A stretch of DNA of 64,000 bases from Panulirus ornatus (GCF_036320965.1 NC_092287.1:7643797-7707796), one strand, 5' to 3'; counted from the stretch's first letter, positions 23,741-35,881 are shown. Numbers and translations: made by a program. The notes: generated by a model not told the origin, from the sequence alone.

Positions 23741-24205
23741 GCTAATCATCCCCCCCCCACCCCACTTTATCTGCCACTGCTCAGATATTAGCGCACTTCT
23801 CCAACAAATGTCCAAACAGGGCTACCTTTCTTCATCAGTAATCCAACAGCTCTTCGTTCAAACTCCAACAGGATCGTCTCCTTCCGCTGCTACTCCAACA
23901 TCACCACCTTCCTTCAACACAAGAGTAACATCTCACTCCAGAACAACAACAACAAAAAACAGTGCTTCTCTCCTCCACTACTCCAACACCGGCGTTAAAA
24001 CATCCAACACCACTCCACCGGGACCGTCTCTCCTTCAGTCCTCCAACACCGGCGCCTCTCTTACAAGCCCAACCCAACATAATTCCACCAAACAATTAAA
24101 TAGAATCCGGCATCAAAGACTACTACCGAACGTTCAGTCACAAGGTAATGATGGTGCCAGTAATCAGAAATTTGATTAACTGGCCGTAAGCGAAGTAACA
24201 ATGGA

Positions 24206-25053
24206 CGGTCCAAACCTCGAAACTGGTTGGACGTAATAAGTGGCGTGCCTCAGGGATTAGTCTTGGGACAGATTCTCTTTCATGCAGATACTAAAACATG
24301 AAAAATCAGTAGACGACACCAGGCTGGGAAATATAACCAAAACAGACACTGAACGTCCACACAGCTGCAAGGTGAAAATGAGAGAAAGAGAGAGAGACAG
24401 TGTCATAGACAAGGATCAAAGGTAGCATAGTGGATTTTAATATCGGTAAGTGCAAAGCTTTATGCTTGGGTATTAAGGACAAGAGGACAATCTACGAGAT
24501 GAATTCTGTTGAGCTACAAAAGATAAATGAGAGACAGACATATGTGTGAACTCTCCACGGATCTAAATCACAGATAAGCATCGTCTGTACACCACCAGCA
24601 CGAAAGAGGAGAAGGATTCCAAGCTAGAGAGATGGGGTATTCGAATTCAAGTTTAATAAACCAACCCTCAATCTTTACAGTCCACAGGTGCGTGCCCGTC
24701 TTAAATGCTGTGTTCATCTGTGGCCATCCCACACAAGGCAGATAAGAGTACAGAGGCGAGCTACCAAGATGATTCCCCGACTCGGAAAACAAATCCTGTG
24801 AGAGCCGAGAAAACGACTTGAATTTATTTAGCTTAGAAAAGATTAGGTTCACGGGCGATTTGAGAGAGGTATTGAATATCATCAAAGGCTCTGACACTCT
24901 TGATCGGAGCCGCTATCTCGGGCTGGATCGCTCCGATTACATTCGTAGTAATGGATGGCGAACTAGATGGCAAACATTTCGAACGGGGCGAAGCGTCTGT
25001 ACTTCGACGTATCACAGATACATCTGGAAACAAGACAAATACTTCGCTTGAAG
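24206..25053 (+). pseudogene. CR1-like non-LTR retrotransposon reverse transcriptase, decayed
   Basis: Remains of the RT domain of a CR1-like LINE. Block 1 (24239-24280) reads SGVPQGLVLGQILF, the conserved RT segment just before the catalytic box. Block 2 (24309-24353), in another frame, reads VDDTRLGNITKTDTE and keeps the DDT of the FADDT-type active site. Block 3 (24430-24540) reads VDFNIGKCKALCLG and continues like the thumb region. Block 4 (24673-24798) contains VQRRATKMIPRLGKQ. Block 5 (24818-25051) contains NLFSLEKIRFTGDLREVLNI and RSNGWRTRW, as in CR1-type C-termini. The blocks are in different frames, with stops at 24799 and elsewhere. The gap between blocks 1 and 2 is shorter than usual, implying deletion. 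No endonuclease domain or 3' end was found. Family assignment is from remembered motifs. Confidence 0.88.
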
Positions 25054-25440
25054 TCCACAGGTATTTCTCCGTAAAGGCGACTGTTTCTCTTTTATATTCT
25101 CTCATCTCCGAGTTCTGCCTCTCTCATCTCTTGTACTACTGCAGGCAAAAACTCACGAGGAATCAAAGTGTTTGTTGCTCCACGTATTCCGGCTCATAGG
25201 TGCACGGCAACAACATGGACGTGCACGCCAACGACTATTCCAGCAATGGCACCCTAACGTTCCACCATCAACTCGGAGCAAATAATGGAACGGGACTTTT
25301 CGGGTTGACCTTTCCCCCCCCCCCCCTTTTTTTTTTTTTTTGCGTCGTATCACTAATTGGAAAGAGGACGGAGTAACTATTACTCTCGATAATGGTTCTG
25401 ACCCCCCGCGGCTATGACCATCCTCCATAGGCATGATCAC
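25054..25440. other. unique sequence with poly(C)-poly(T) junction
   Basis: Follows the LINE fossil. At 25314-25341 a run of 13 C passes directly into 15 T, which could be a degraded tail on the minus strand. No coding sequence recognised. Confidence 0.4.
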
Positions 25441-25760
25441 GGACCGCCCCCTCCTCCCTCCCCCCAGCCCTTCCCCTTTAACAACCACGTAACTCTGGCC
25501 GAAGCTAACAACAAGGGTCGTTCCTCCCCCAAACCCCAAGCTACTAATACCCTCCCTGTGTGAAGCTAACGCCGAAGCTCCCACCCTCAACCCTTATCAC
25601 TTGTCATTAACATCCTCCCTGATCGCAGCTAACACATCAAGGGTGGCCTCCTCCCTTCCCATCTACTGACAGCCTCCCTCCGTGAAGCTACCACCAAAGC
25701 CTGACCCTTAGACCTTTCATCACGCGCCTCAAACACCCTCCCTTAGAGAAGCTAACCCCA
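25440..25760 (+). repeat. degenerate ~65-bp tandem repeat
   Basis: Four or five diverged units sharing CCTCCCT, GTGAAGCTAAC and CCAAAGC/CCAAGGC blocks. Divergence is high. Confidence 0.6.
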
Positions 25761-26199
25761 CGGCATGGGGGTTGGGGCGTGGAGTATACAACCACAGTGC
25801 TGCAGGTAGGAGAAGACGGGAATCACAGCCACGGGGTATGGAGTTGTTCGAATGCACTGGCACTTGGGGCACAGGTTGTGGTGCGGACGAAGGAAGCAGG
25901 AAGGCTCACTATCACACAGATGAATAAGACGACTACCGTGAGAACTGACTGTGATGGTAGCGCCCCTTCGTCACCATCCCTCCTACACCAAACATGGGAG
26001 GGAACTGATCCCTCCCAGCTTGGTTTCCCTCCCTCCCTCCCTCCCTCGGACCAATCAATCTCCACCCCTCCAACCTTAAGACCCCTCTGTCTCTCAGACC
26101 TTCCCTGCCTTACCCTTCCATCTCCCTTCCTACATGTTACCATTGGTCTTTTATCTAAGCCACATTGAGGAGACGTGCAGAGGGCGCCTTAGCGAAGGC

Positions 26200-26430
26200 T
26201 GGTGTGATGAGTGGCACATAGATGACAGGTGTGGTGAGCCTCATGGATGTCAAACAATAAGAGGATCTCTCGGATGACAAAGGCGAGGACAACCTCGTGG
26301 ACGTCAGAGTGGAGGGGACCTTAAAGAAGGATGACAGGTGTGGGAAGCGCCTCACGGACGACAAGTATGGAGAGGTCGTTTTCGGGTGACAGGTGAAGAG
26401 AGGAGACCTCACGACCGAGTCGCGCGGAGA
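26200..26430 (+). repeat. degenerate ~55-60-bp tandem repeat
   Basis: About four diverged units with GATGACAGGTGTGG, CTCATGGA/CTCACGGA and GTCAGAGTGGAG-like blocks. Confidence 0.6.
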
Positions 26431-27138
26431 TGTCTGGTCCACGCGACCATAAACTGCCAGGGGGGTCATTAGGACCGTCAACATCAAACTACTGCATCCA
26501 ACAACCCAGAAACATACTCTAAGACCCTCTTCAGGTGTTGAGGATAACAGTTCTGAGACCACTCTCAACTCTCCATGTAGCCCATGATGTCCTCAGATCT
26601 GGTGAGGGAGGGGATGTCGACGAATACCAGACACGAGCATAAAGTCCCTCGATCGACCCTTCTCACTCACTCATCAGGCTCCTCGCTCGCCGTTCGAGAG
26701 ATTCAGCCACAATCTCTCAAGACCTGAAACCATGCCTTACGAGATCATCGGGTGGGGGGGGAGCGCCTCGCCGTCGCCCCCTTCCCTCCCTACCTACTCA
26801 TCCCTTCCCGCCTTCTCCCCCCACCTTCCTCCCCGCCTTTGAGGCCCGACGTATAATCCTGAATATCTGCTGCGAATGCTGGGCGAGGAGTGAGGCTTAA
26901 ATGGCTGGCATTGTCTCAGTTTGCGCTGGCTAATGTGGTGGCAACATGTGTTTCTCCCGACTGCCGCCCAGATGGTGCAGGGGGGGAAGGGAAGGGCGCA
27001 GTCATCCTCGTCGTCGTCGTCGTTGCAGGAGGTGGGGAAGGGTACTAACTCACTTTGCTAAAGGCGTCGTTCAAGCAGCAGATTCAGGGGGCCGCGTCCT
27101 GAGCCAAGGCGCACGTCGTCGTCGAACCCCCCCCCCCC

Positions 27139-27140
<2 letters not shown>
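26431..27140. other. unique sequence
   Basis: Mixed GC-rich DNA with a short (GTC)n run near 27008-27022. No gene recognised. Confidence 0.4.

Positions 27141-27182
<42 letters not shown>
27141..27182. repeat. (AC)n microsatellite
   Basis: About 21 AC units preceded by a poly(C) run. Confidence 0.97.
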
Positions 27183-27184
<2 letters not shown>

Positions 27185-27344
27185 AGGCTATCATAAACCT
27201 CCTCCTCCTCCTCCTCACTGATGCCTGATGGTGTGTTTCCACTTACTCAAAGGTTGAGGTGCGTTCCCTGGCTGGAGTGTGTCACTGGCGCTCGAGCGAT
27301 TACATCAAGCGGGGTCTACTTCCACAGGGGAACTGGCTAGGTTG

Positions 27345-27640
27345 CCGCAGGGTCGTCACCAACGGGGCGGAGTCGTCGCCAACACTGCGGGGTCGTCACC
27401 AGCAGGGTTGCCGCAGGGTCGTCACCAACGGGGCGGAGTCGTCGCCAACACTGCGGGTTCGTCACCAGCACGACGGGGTCGTCATCAACACGATGGGGTC
27501 GTCACCAACACGACGGGGTCGTCACCAGCACGACGGGGTCGTCACCAACACGATGGGGTCGTCACCAACACGACGGGGTCGTCACCAACACGACGGGGTC
27601 GTCACCAACATGATGGGGTCGTCACCAACACGGGGAAGGA
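27345..27640 (+). repeat. 20-bp minisatellite
   Basis: Units of CGACGGGGTCGTCACCAACA, with early copies longer and more diverged and later copies exactly 20 bp. Since 20 is not a multiple of three, three successive units cycle through all frames. No stop occurs in any phase, so two plus frames stay open for about 150 codons. Confidence 0.93.
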
Positions 27641-28466
27641 GAACACTGCTTACAGTGTTCATGGTCTTGAACTCTCTCGAGGCAGGCCGGCCCGCGCTGA
27701 CAGATCACAGACACGACTGACATGTTCTTCTGAACACCGGGAGCGTGGCCCGTCTTGATGCACGGGGTGGCAAGGGGAGGGCCAGCAGCCTGGAGCATCC
27801 TGAAACCTCTTTATCGTAAGTTAATCAGCTCCCTTGATGACGCTCCCGTTGTGTGTCTTTCCTGCAAGAAACTTATTTTCCTCAAGGACGCTCCGGACTC
27901 GTTATACCCAGACTCTTTTTTGGCTACGCCACCAGCGTGGTGCTGGGGGATCCCCTCTAGGGGGGCAGGATACACCCTGGTCCCTTGGTTACACCACCGT
28001 AATCATCGCGACAATAACCAGATGACGTAAAAAAGCCCCCGCAACTCCATCCAGGAAGAGCCTCACGAGGGGGGTCGCCTCCCAGCATGTATTAACGGGA
28101 CCGAGGTGGTGATACTGTGTGTAAACATTCCACATAACTATCACTGCCTCCTCTGTCGTCCCTAAAGTCTCTCTGACGTACACTTCTCATCTCTCCCCTC
28201 TCGATGCAGTGCGTTTTCCCTCGTGTTTCATGCATCACTTAGATGCGTCGCTTAAAACTTGCACTATCTCACTATTCCTGCGCTCGAGAGGGAACGTTTT
28301 CATCAAATGCGGCTGGAACTTGGAATCCTGCAGCTGAACCTGTCTGTCTTGCATTCCGGCCGGACCTCCGCTACTCACAATCCAGCGTCCAGGAAGAATC
28401 CTGGTATGGAAACTTCAAGTGAAGCATCGTTTTCATTCATCAACCCATTTCCTACATTTTAATACA
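27641..28466. other. unique sequence
   Basis: About 820 bp of mixed DNA. A partial tandem pattern (GACGCTCC near 27840 and 27889) is weak. No recognised gene. Confidence 0.4.
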
Positions 28467-28575
28467 AAAACCATATAGCAATATCTCACTGTCATCCCAC
28501 AGAGCTGGTAGAATTCAAAACACATATAGCAACACCTCAGTATCTGCTAAGAGAACTGGTAGAACTCACTTAACT
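28467..28575 (+). repeat. ~60-bp tandem duplication
   Basis: Two diverged copies sharing CATATAGCAA, CTCA and AGCTGGTAGAA/AACTGGTAGAA. Confidence 0.7.
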
Positions 28576-28909
28576 AATGAAGATCAATACGACCACACGG
28601 GGCCCTAGCACTCCTACATGATGAGCTGCAGCTAAGCTGTTCTCGCGTTCGGGTCCGCGAGCGTCCAACACTGGCTGGGGGTTGGACGGTCCTCCTCCTC
28701 CACCTCCTGCTGTCAGTGATGGTACGAGACATCACGTGGGTAGTGAGTGATGGCGAGCGGGCGGCTGAAGATTGACGACCTGCCACAACGAGTTGATGCC
28801 TCCAATACCCAGCCGACCAAAGTCCCGCCGCTTCTTATTGCGTCCATGTGGACGACTTTACATCCCTTGCTGTTCCCCGACGCTCCTGGACCACCGCCGC
28901 GGCAATACA

Positions 28910-28912
<3 letters not shown>

Positions 28913-28953
<41 letters not shown>
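28913..28953. repeat. (GT)n microsatellite
   Basis: A pure GT tract of about 20 units. Confidence 0.97.
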
Positions 28954-28955
<2 letters not shown>

Positions 28956-29130
28956 ACACTCCTCCCCTGTCTGGGTTCCCATAATAAACATGTGAGTCTT
29001 ATGGAGGTGTCGGCTAGACAGGCGGCCCAAGCAACCTGGATCTCAAGCATAGCTTACCCCGTCACGTCTCCTGAATTCTAAACTCTGCGCGCGCCAACCT
29101 CCAGGAGAGCGCTCAGGAGCACGATCGCAC

Positions 29131-29131
<1 letters not shown>

Positions 29132-29180
<49 letters not shown>
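29132..29180. repeat. (GT)n microsatellite
   Basis: About 24 GT units followed directly by a G-run of about 13. Confidence 0.97.
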
Positions 29181-29181
<1 letters not shown>

Positions 29182-29580
29182 CGGGGGGGGGGGGGGAACA
29201 CTCATGGACGTATTCAGGCCAAGGGGGATGGGCCAGGTCTTACTGGGGGTTGGTTATTAGGGGTTAGATCAGGTCAGGTCAGGTCAACTGCAAAGTATGG
29301 GCGTTTATCGTGCAAGGGAGACTCGTGAGTTGTTTTTGGGGGCGGTCACAATCCACGGGGATCTTTCCCGATAGAGCGTTTTGAGAAGAGTACTATCCTC
29401 GCACGTCGACTGCAAAGCACCCTCGCTTTCCGTTCTTCCTCCTAGAAGCACGCGCGTCTTGGTGCAGCCCTTTCCCTGAATATGGAGACCCGCTCTTTAA
29501 CCCCTTCATCTGACGCCCCCGCTCTGCTCTCACGTCTTTCAAAGCTTCTGAAAGTCTTGCTGATTCACCGGGAAGAGAGA

Positions 29581-29651
29581 CACACACACACACACACACA
29601 CAGACACACACACACACACACAGACACACACACACACACACACACACACAC
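29581..29651. repeat. (CA)n microsatellite with two G interruptions
   Basis: CA repeat interrupted by CAGACA at two positions 20 bp apart (near 29603 and 29623), indicating that a block containing one interruption was duplicated. Confidence 0.96.
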
Positions 29652-29839
29652 CCGGTCAATCGATGGAACTCGGTAATCTGAGTAAGCGTTGGCTTTGTCG
29701 CGCCTTTCTTAAAAAGAGAGATAAAAAAATAATATGTCCAAGCTTTGAAACATTCACTATGGTGTCTCCTCCACCCAGGCGCTGCGCACGTTCCACACAG
29801 CCGCTCTATGAACGCCATCAACTTATCCATTACCTTAGG

Positions 29840-30110
29840 ACTACGCATCTGCTACGCAATGACCGTGCTGTGTTCATCTGCTCTGTAAACTCTGTCAGCA
29901 CTACGCATCTGCTATATAACGACTCTGCTGTGTTACTATGCTCTGTAAACGCTGTCAGCGCTACGCATCCTTCTACATAACGACTCTGCTGTGTTAATCT
30001 GCTCTGTAAACGCTGTCAGCACTACGCATCTGTTATATAACGACTCTGCTGTGTTAATCTGCTCTGTAAACGCTGTCAGCACTACGCATCTGCTATGCAA
30101 ACACTGTGCT
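29840..30110 (+). repeat. 60-bp minisatellite
   Basis: About four and a half copies of a 60-bp unit with CTACGCATCTGCTATATAAC, GACTCTGCTGTGTTAATCTG and CTCTGTAAACGCTGTCAGCA. Being a multiple of three, it stays open on both strands (for example AVLICSVNAVSTTHLLYNDS on plus). Each unit holds TATATAA, but a promoter role is unsupported. Confidence 0.92.
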
Positions 30111-30428
30111 TTACTCATCATAACTGTGAACAAAGTACTATTTCATTCGTCGTCTGTGCAAAACTACCCACTACAGTAGCCACCTCCGGGTCTCTAGAGG
30201 GGTATGCGAGGGTCGGCCACCTGGCTGGCGTCTTTTCCCTTTTCATCAGAAACTTGTGCTGGTCGTCGAGGACCAATATCCAACACTGGATCACAGGGAG
30301 GATTTCTCCTCCTCCTCCTCCCTCGTGCACGTTCCCCCTCTCCAATATCTGACACCTTCCCAAGAAAAACAACAAGTCAAACACAATGGCCCTGTTTACC
30401 TTCTCCATGAATCTTCCTCCAGACTCAG

Positions 30429-30429
<1 letters not shown>

Positions 30430-30495
<66 letters not shown>
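30430..30495. repeat. (CT)n microsatellite
   Basis: A pure CT tract of 33 units. Confidence 0.98.
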
Positions 30496-30496
<1 letters not shown>

Positions 30497-30834
30497 AATC
30501 AACAGTAATGAAGATATTCAACTTTGAACGCAATACAGCGGGGGGCAAATAAAGCACACAACACCGCATTCGTGGAAGTTCTCAAGAGCCGTGAGTAGGA
30601 GGAGGATGGCGGCAAGGTGGTCCACCGACCTCACAACATACATTCACCAAGTTCGCGGACAAAGTCATGGATTGATCAGCGACTCTGGGTCGTCTTAACG
30701 CAAAGTCGAACGCCCCCCCCCTCCCCCCACCCTCTTTTTCTTGGCAAAGTTACTCCTCTGGCGCTCAACTCTAGAGCGGGTCACAAACATCGCGCTCAAG
30801 TGCCGTCCCTTCGTACTCATGGCTAGGGCCTTTG

Positions 30835-31000
30835 AGCTCAAGGGTCGCTTGACCCTCGACCTCAAAGGGTCGCTTGACCCCCGACCTTCGTGCTCAAGGG
30901 TCGCTTGACCCTCGCCCTCGAAGGGTCTCTCGACCTTCGTGCTCGAAGGGTCGCTCAACCTTCCTGCTCAAAGGGTCCGCTCGACCCTCGACCTCAAGGC
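30835..31000 (+). repeat. ~25-bp minisatellite, related to the dispersed CTCAAGGGTCG family
   Basis: About seven units with GTGCTCAAGGGTCGCTTGAC and CCTCGACCT. The GTGCTCAAGGGTCG core is shared with the array at 9185-9395. Confidence 0.8.
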
Positions 31001-31439
31001 GTTGTGTTCAACAACTTACTCCTCCCTCTCGTCTCTCTCCTCGACGGAAGCGTTTGGGTCGTATCTCACTGCAAGAAAACACCCAGAGGGGTTGGTTCTT
31101 CCCAGCCGTCCCTGCTCTTACCCCGAAGTTAAACAACACACCCCAGGCGAAAGAAGGCGAGCGGGGGGGAAAGGTAAAATATAGCGATGAGGAGATAAGA
31201 GAGGCTCGGAGGTGGGCTGGTGGGCTATCCACGAGACGCAAGCGGAGAGGTCTTTCTGATTTCGGCCGTGAGAGGAAGGCGAATTTTACTCTCTGTGTAC
31301 TCGTACCCATCCCGTGGGCGGTGGCGCGAAAAGAGGTTTATTAGAGTGTACAAAGGTCTCCAGGAACGCTGCCACAGCGTCCGAATCCTGTGTTACATGA
31401 GCGAAGTTCTGACAGCATGATGTGTAAGGACACATCTCA

Positions 31440-31900
31440 AGACACCCTGAGGCAAACTTAAGCTATTTCTCTAAGTACTCAAAGATGCCCGAGACAAACT
31501 TAGGATACTTTTCACGTATCCCAAAATACTAGGGGTAAGTTAGGATACTTCCAAAGTATCCCAAGATGCTTGAGCCAGAGTTATTTTTACAAGCAGGCGA
31601 AGAAAGGCTACTTCTCAAACACTCGAAGACACTTGGCGCACAATTCTCAAGCAGAACTTCTTAAGGAGTCAAGATATGTCTGTGGACGGCAGAGCAAGCC
31701 CTTGGATAAAGCAATGTGTGACAGCTATTGACAGTCATGCGGTGAGAAACATTAAGAAGGACAGGGAGAGCAAGATCAATGGGTGACAGACACTGACTGA
31801 CTGTCCCAAGTCACAAGCACTGAGACGGAAGGGAAGATTCGGATGAAACGGGTGACAGATGTCGACAGCATCATCAAGACTGTCAACCACCAAGATAGAC
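31440..31900 (+). repeat. degenerate ~55-80-bp tandem repeats
   Basis: First part (31440-31660): three or four diverged copies with CAAACTTAGGATACTT and AAGATGC blocks. Second part (31700-31900): about three copies with GGGTGACAG, GACTGTC/GACAGTC and CAAG blocks. Divergence is high. Confidence 0.6.
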
Positions 31901-32412
31901 AGACGAACGACACCTGATGGCTGTACTCACACTCTTAAGAGACCAGTGCTAAAGAACATAGGGAGACTGAAAGACAACGAAGAGTTGCCAGGGAGGAGGA
32001 AAGAGAGAAAGAAAGGATGAAACATGAAATGATGAACGATAACACCCATGGAGAATCTCTGATGAAATATGGAAATAATCGAAAGGGAGGGATGGAGAAT
32101 AAAACAGGTGTGGAAAGGGAGAAAACTGGGCGGAGGATGCTCAAAAAGGGGGCGGACAGGAGAAAAAGACTAAGAGCAAAGGGAAGGTTAGGAAGGGATG
32201 GCTCGAAGAGAATATGGCAAAGGAAGAAGAGATGGGAGACAAGGGAGATAAACCACACTCACACATCAACTGACCCCCTGAGATCAAGATACAGAATAAC
32301 AGAAAACGAAATTAGAGAGAAAAAAAAAACGGGAATGAATCAACAGAGAGGCGGGAGATCCATTACACCGACTCCCACAGTGTACAGTACATGGGAGGGA
32401 TGGAGCCCGAGC
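31901..32412. other. unique purine-rich sequence
   Basis: A/G-biased DNA with a 144-codon Lys/Arg-rich plus frame (32017-32451) that looks compositional. A short (CA)10 lies at 32413-32432. Confidence 0.4.
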
Positions 32413-32565
32413 CCACACACACACACACACACAGCCTGGTGGGCCATTTAAACGTATCCTCAACTTAAACCCACACACCACCGGAGAGCCTCATACATCA
32501 CTCACTCTCCTCACTAAATTGAGTCGTCAGGCGAGAATTACGACTCTATTCATCGTTCCATCCAT

Positions 32566-32566
<1 letters not shown>

Positions 32567-32623
<57 letters not shown>
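32567..32623. repeat. (CA)n microsatellite
   Basis: A pure CA tract of 28 units. A (CAT)n run near 32741-32758 follows downstream. Confidence 0.98.
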
Positions 32624-32625
<2 letters not shown>

Positions 32626-32816
32626 TGCCGGCGGAGAACATAATTTGCCTGGCCTCGTCCAACACATCCACAGACCCTCGCCAGCTCAACTCACCGCATC
32701 CATCCACACCATAAGCAGTCTTCACCACCACCGCCACCATCACCATCATCATCATCATCGCGTTTATCATCACGACAAACGTACGTCCATTCCATCATTC
32801 ATATAAGTTTACAGCG

Positions 32817-32818
32817 TC

Positions 32819-32896
<78 letters not shown>
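32817..32896. repeat. (CT)n microsatellite
   Basis: About 39 CT units with a CCC interruption near 32829. Confidence 0.98.
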
Positions 32897-32900
<4 letters not shown>

Positions 32901-33006
32901 CCAAATTTCTTTCTTGGGATTTGTCAGTTCCACAGGAGGCGAGGAGGCGCTGGATAAAGCCCCGCTTCAGTGATGGTTCATCTCGGACGAGAGATAATAA
33001 GAAAGC

Positions 33007-33008
<2 letters not shown>

Positions 33009-33065
<57 letters not shown>
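33009..33065. repeat. (GA)n microsatellite
   Basis: About 28 GA units, complementary to the CT tract ending 113 bp upstream. Confidence 0.98.
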
Positions 33066-33067
<2 letters not shown>

Positions 33068-33451
33068 CGACGTGTCTGTAGCCCCGACTCTTCAAGATGG
33101 AGAGGCTGCGGGGAGATGGAACGACCAAGCGACGGAGGTGCATTCCAAAAGCTTTGCTGCTGCCGGGAGACGAGGTATCACAACGGTCCATCCTCGTGGT
33201 GCGGCTGCGCTGCACACAAAAGCTGTGGGAAGCGCAGCGGCAAGACGCGCGCCAGGGGTTCATTTCAAGGGGTCTGAGGGGAAGACACACACACACACAC
33301 ACGGCTCATACATGCAGGAGCCGAAATAATAATACCTGTGGGACAGAGAGATGAAAGCACACCCTATCGCTGTGGACGGGAGTCAAGTAGGAAGAGAAGT
33401 GACAGGTGGAGGAGAGCTCAGAAGGTGGGAGACTTCTGATTCCACTACGGT

Positions 33452-33453
<2 letters not shown>

Positions 33454-33527
<74 letters not shown>
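33454..33527. repeat. (GA)n microsatellite
   Basis: A pure GA tract of about 37 units. Confidence 0.98.
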
Positions 33528-33529
<2 letters not shown>

Positions 33530-33762
33530 GGACGAGCAGCCAGCCCCCTGATACGCGAGCAGTTACTTCACACTAGGGAGGGGCGAATGAGATCCTCCCC
33601 TGGAGGTACGGGAAGGGCCGCACCCCTTGCCACGGGGGAGAAGGGTGTTCTGCGATGCTCGTCATTGGGGCTTTCCAGTGGAGGGAGGGAGGGAGGAGGA
33701 TACGGCACTGCCCCTTATCGTCTACGGCGGTCCTACACGGATGCACTGGGGGTCAAAACGGG

Positions 33763-33765
<3 letters not shown>

Positions 33766-33841
<76 letters not shown>
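33766..33841. repeat. (GA)n microsatellite
   Basis: A pure GA tract of about 38 units. Confidence 0.98.
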
Positions 33842-33843
<2 letters not shown>

Positions 33844-33984
33844 AGGGGGGGGACTGGAATTGAAAATTGAACGAGTGACGCGTAAGTGATAAATGAACTG
33901 GGGAGTTTGAGCGGTATATCGGCGATGGGGATTTTCCTTTTTTTTTTTTTCCCAGTCCTTGAACGGTGCGGTGTGTGAGCACAC

Positions 33985-34310
33985 TTGAACACTATAGGGC
34001 CACTGGTGGAACACGATTTGTACGACCCCCTTGACTATGATGGCACGACCCTTGAGTGCGATGATGTGTTCACTGGGTACAGAGGTACGACCATTGAGTA
34101 CAGTGGTACGACCCTTAGGTACAATGGTACGACCCTTGAGTACAATGGTACGACCCTTGAGTACAATGGTGCGACCCTTGAGTATAATGGTATATGCGCA
34201 CGATGGTACGACCCTTGAGTACAATGGTACGACCCTTGAGTATAATGGTATGATTATCTGAGCACGATGGTACGACCCTTGACCAAGACAATACGACCGC
34301 TGGGGTATGA
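33985..34310 (+). repeat. 21-bp minisatellite, dispersed CTCAAGGGTCG family
   Basis: About twelve units based on GGTACGACCCTTGAGTACAAT, here separated as GGTACGACCC and TTGAGTACAAT, with diverged copies at both ends. It is the reverse complement of the family at 9185-9395. Frames stay open on both strands because most units are 21 bp. Confidence 0.88.
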
Positions 34311-34394
34311 TACGTATGGCCTTTGCTCTGACCCTGATCATAATTTTTCCACGATTATATGAGCATGATACGAGAACATTGTTTTGTTACAGAC

Positions 34395-34398
<4 letters not shown>

Positions 34399-34458
<60 letters not shown>
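34399..34458. repeat. (CT)n microsatellite
   Basis: A pure CT tract of 30 units. Confidence 0.98.
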
Positions 34459-34461
<3 letters not shown>

Positions 34462-34532
34462 CAAATGGTGTCTACTGTGACGCGCTAACACTTGCCTCCG
34501 GGAAAAGCTAATTCCAGAGATCTAAGCTGGAC

Positions 34533-34696
34533 GAGTAGTGAGTAGCAGTAGTAGTGGTAGTTGGTAGTAGTAGTAGTGGTAGTAGTAGCAGTAGTGGTAG
34601 TAGTAGAAGTAGTGGTAGTAGTGGTGGTGGTAGTAGCAGTAGTAGTAGGAGTAGTAGTCGGAGTATTAGTAGAAGTAGTGGTAGTAGTAGTAGTAG

Positions 34697-34729
<33 letters not shown>

Positions 34730-34790
34730 CAGTAGTAGTAGTAGTAGTAGTAGCAGTAGTGGTAGTAGTAGTAGTAGTAGCAGAAGTAGC
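34533..34790 (+). repeat. (TAG)n trinucleotide repeat
   Basis: About 258 bp of TAG repeat with CAG, TGG, GAG and AAG variants. The Ser, Val, Leu and Thr polymers of the open frames are artefacts. Confidence 0.96.
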
Positions 34791-35064
34791 TGCAACCTTG
34801 GAAAGGTGACGTCTTGCCCTGGGCTCATCGCCACAACTGCTGTCCAATTCCATCACTCCTCTTTTAATCTCGTCATAAAACGAGTGCTGAAAGAAAAGAC
34901 ACTCGTGCTTCCGCAGTCTTTCCCTCCCTGCGGGAGTCGCTTTCCTCCTCACCCGCCTCGGAGTTAACCATTGGAGGTCGCCCGGTCTATCTGGGGAAAT
35001 TCCACTGGAGTCTGTGATCTCGTTCTGAAGTTTGCGAGGCTCGCGGTGATTACGATCCTTTCAT

Positions 35065-35412
35065 ATGAAGAGGTTCTGTTATTTCGCACGACCGAAGGGC
35101 CTCCGTTGTATAGCCTTCGGCTGTGTGTGTGTCTGGTCAGGTGCCTGCTGCAGTAGAGGTATGGCGGCCGCCGATGTGTGCCGGGCCTGGCGCCTGCTGG
35201 AGCAGAGAGGTACGGTGGCCGTACCGACAGCAGGTTTGAGAACGATGAGAGGCGAGAGCAGCTGCAGCAGCGGTGACGGAAACCAACAACGGGGAGGAGG
35301 CAAGGTACGACGACAGTGGGAGCTGCAGGAACTGGTGGAGGAAGAGACGCAGCTGTATCAGCAGCAACGGTGGCTTCACCTGCAACAACAGCAGGACCAT
35401 CTGCAGCAGTAG
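35065..35412 (+). other. uncertain Gln-rich open frame
   Basis: A 115-codon plus frame whose second half reads RRQWELQELVEEETQLYQQQ and then Gln-rich sequence, resembling a short coiled coil. An internal ATG at 35161 has G at -3 and G at +4. The minus strand is also open, and the Gln codons come from CAG/CAA-rich DNA that continues as CAGTAG triplets past the stop, so an imperfect trinucleotide repeat is a good alternative. No family recognised. Confidence 0.2.
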
Positions 35413-35484
35413 CAGTAACAGCGGTAGTATGAGGGAGGTCAGCTAAGGGGTTAGGAAGGCAAGAGACGACAGTGGCATCAAGAA

Positions 35485-35730
35485 GTGTCTGGCTAACGGA
35501 CGGTCGTCCTCCCTACAAACACAACCCTCTCTCCCTGACACCACTGGACTGACGGACGTCCTCCCTACCAACACAACCCTCTCTCCCTGACACCACTGGA
35601 CGAACGGACGGTATCTCGACCAACACCACCCTCCCTCCCTGACACCACTGCACAGACGGACGTCCTCTCCACCAACACCAACTTCCCTCCCTCCCTCCCT
35701 GACACCACCGCACAGACGGACGCTCGAACA
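35485..35730 (+). repeat. ~55-60-bp minisatellite
   Basis: Four copies with ACGGACGTCCTC, CCAACACAACCCTCTCTCC and CTGACACCACTGGAC blocks. Later copies are more diverged. Confidence 0.88.
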
Positions 35731-35824
35731 GCAACATAGGAACTGGAGGAGAAAAGCCACACAAAACGTCAGAGAATGAGAGGAAAAAAAATAAACTTTG
35801 GGAAGATTCGGCTTCTCCAACGAC

Positions 35825-35825
<1 letters not shown>

Positions 35826-35881
<56 letters not shown>
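35826..35881. repeat. (GA)n microsatellite
   Basis: About 27 GA units with one AAAG interruption near 35864. Confidence 0.97.

Noticed and set aside
27345..27640. CRISPR-like array
   Set aside because: Short units are directly adjacent without unique spacers. The context is eukaryotic.
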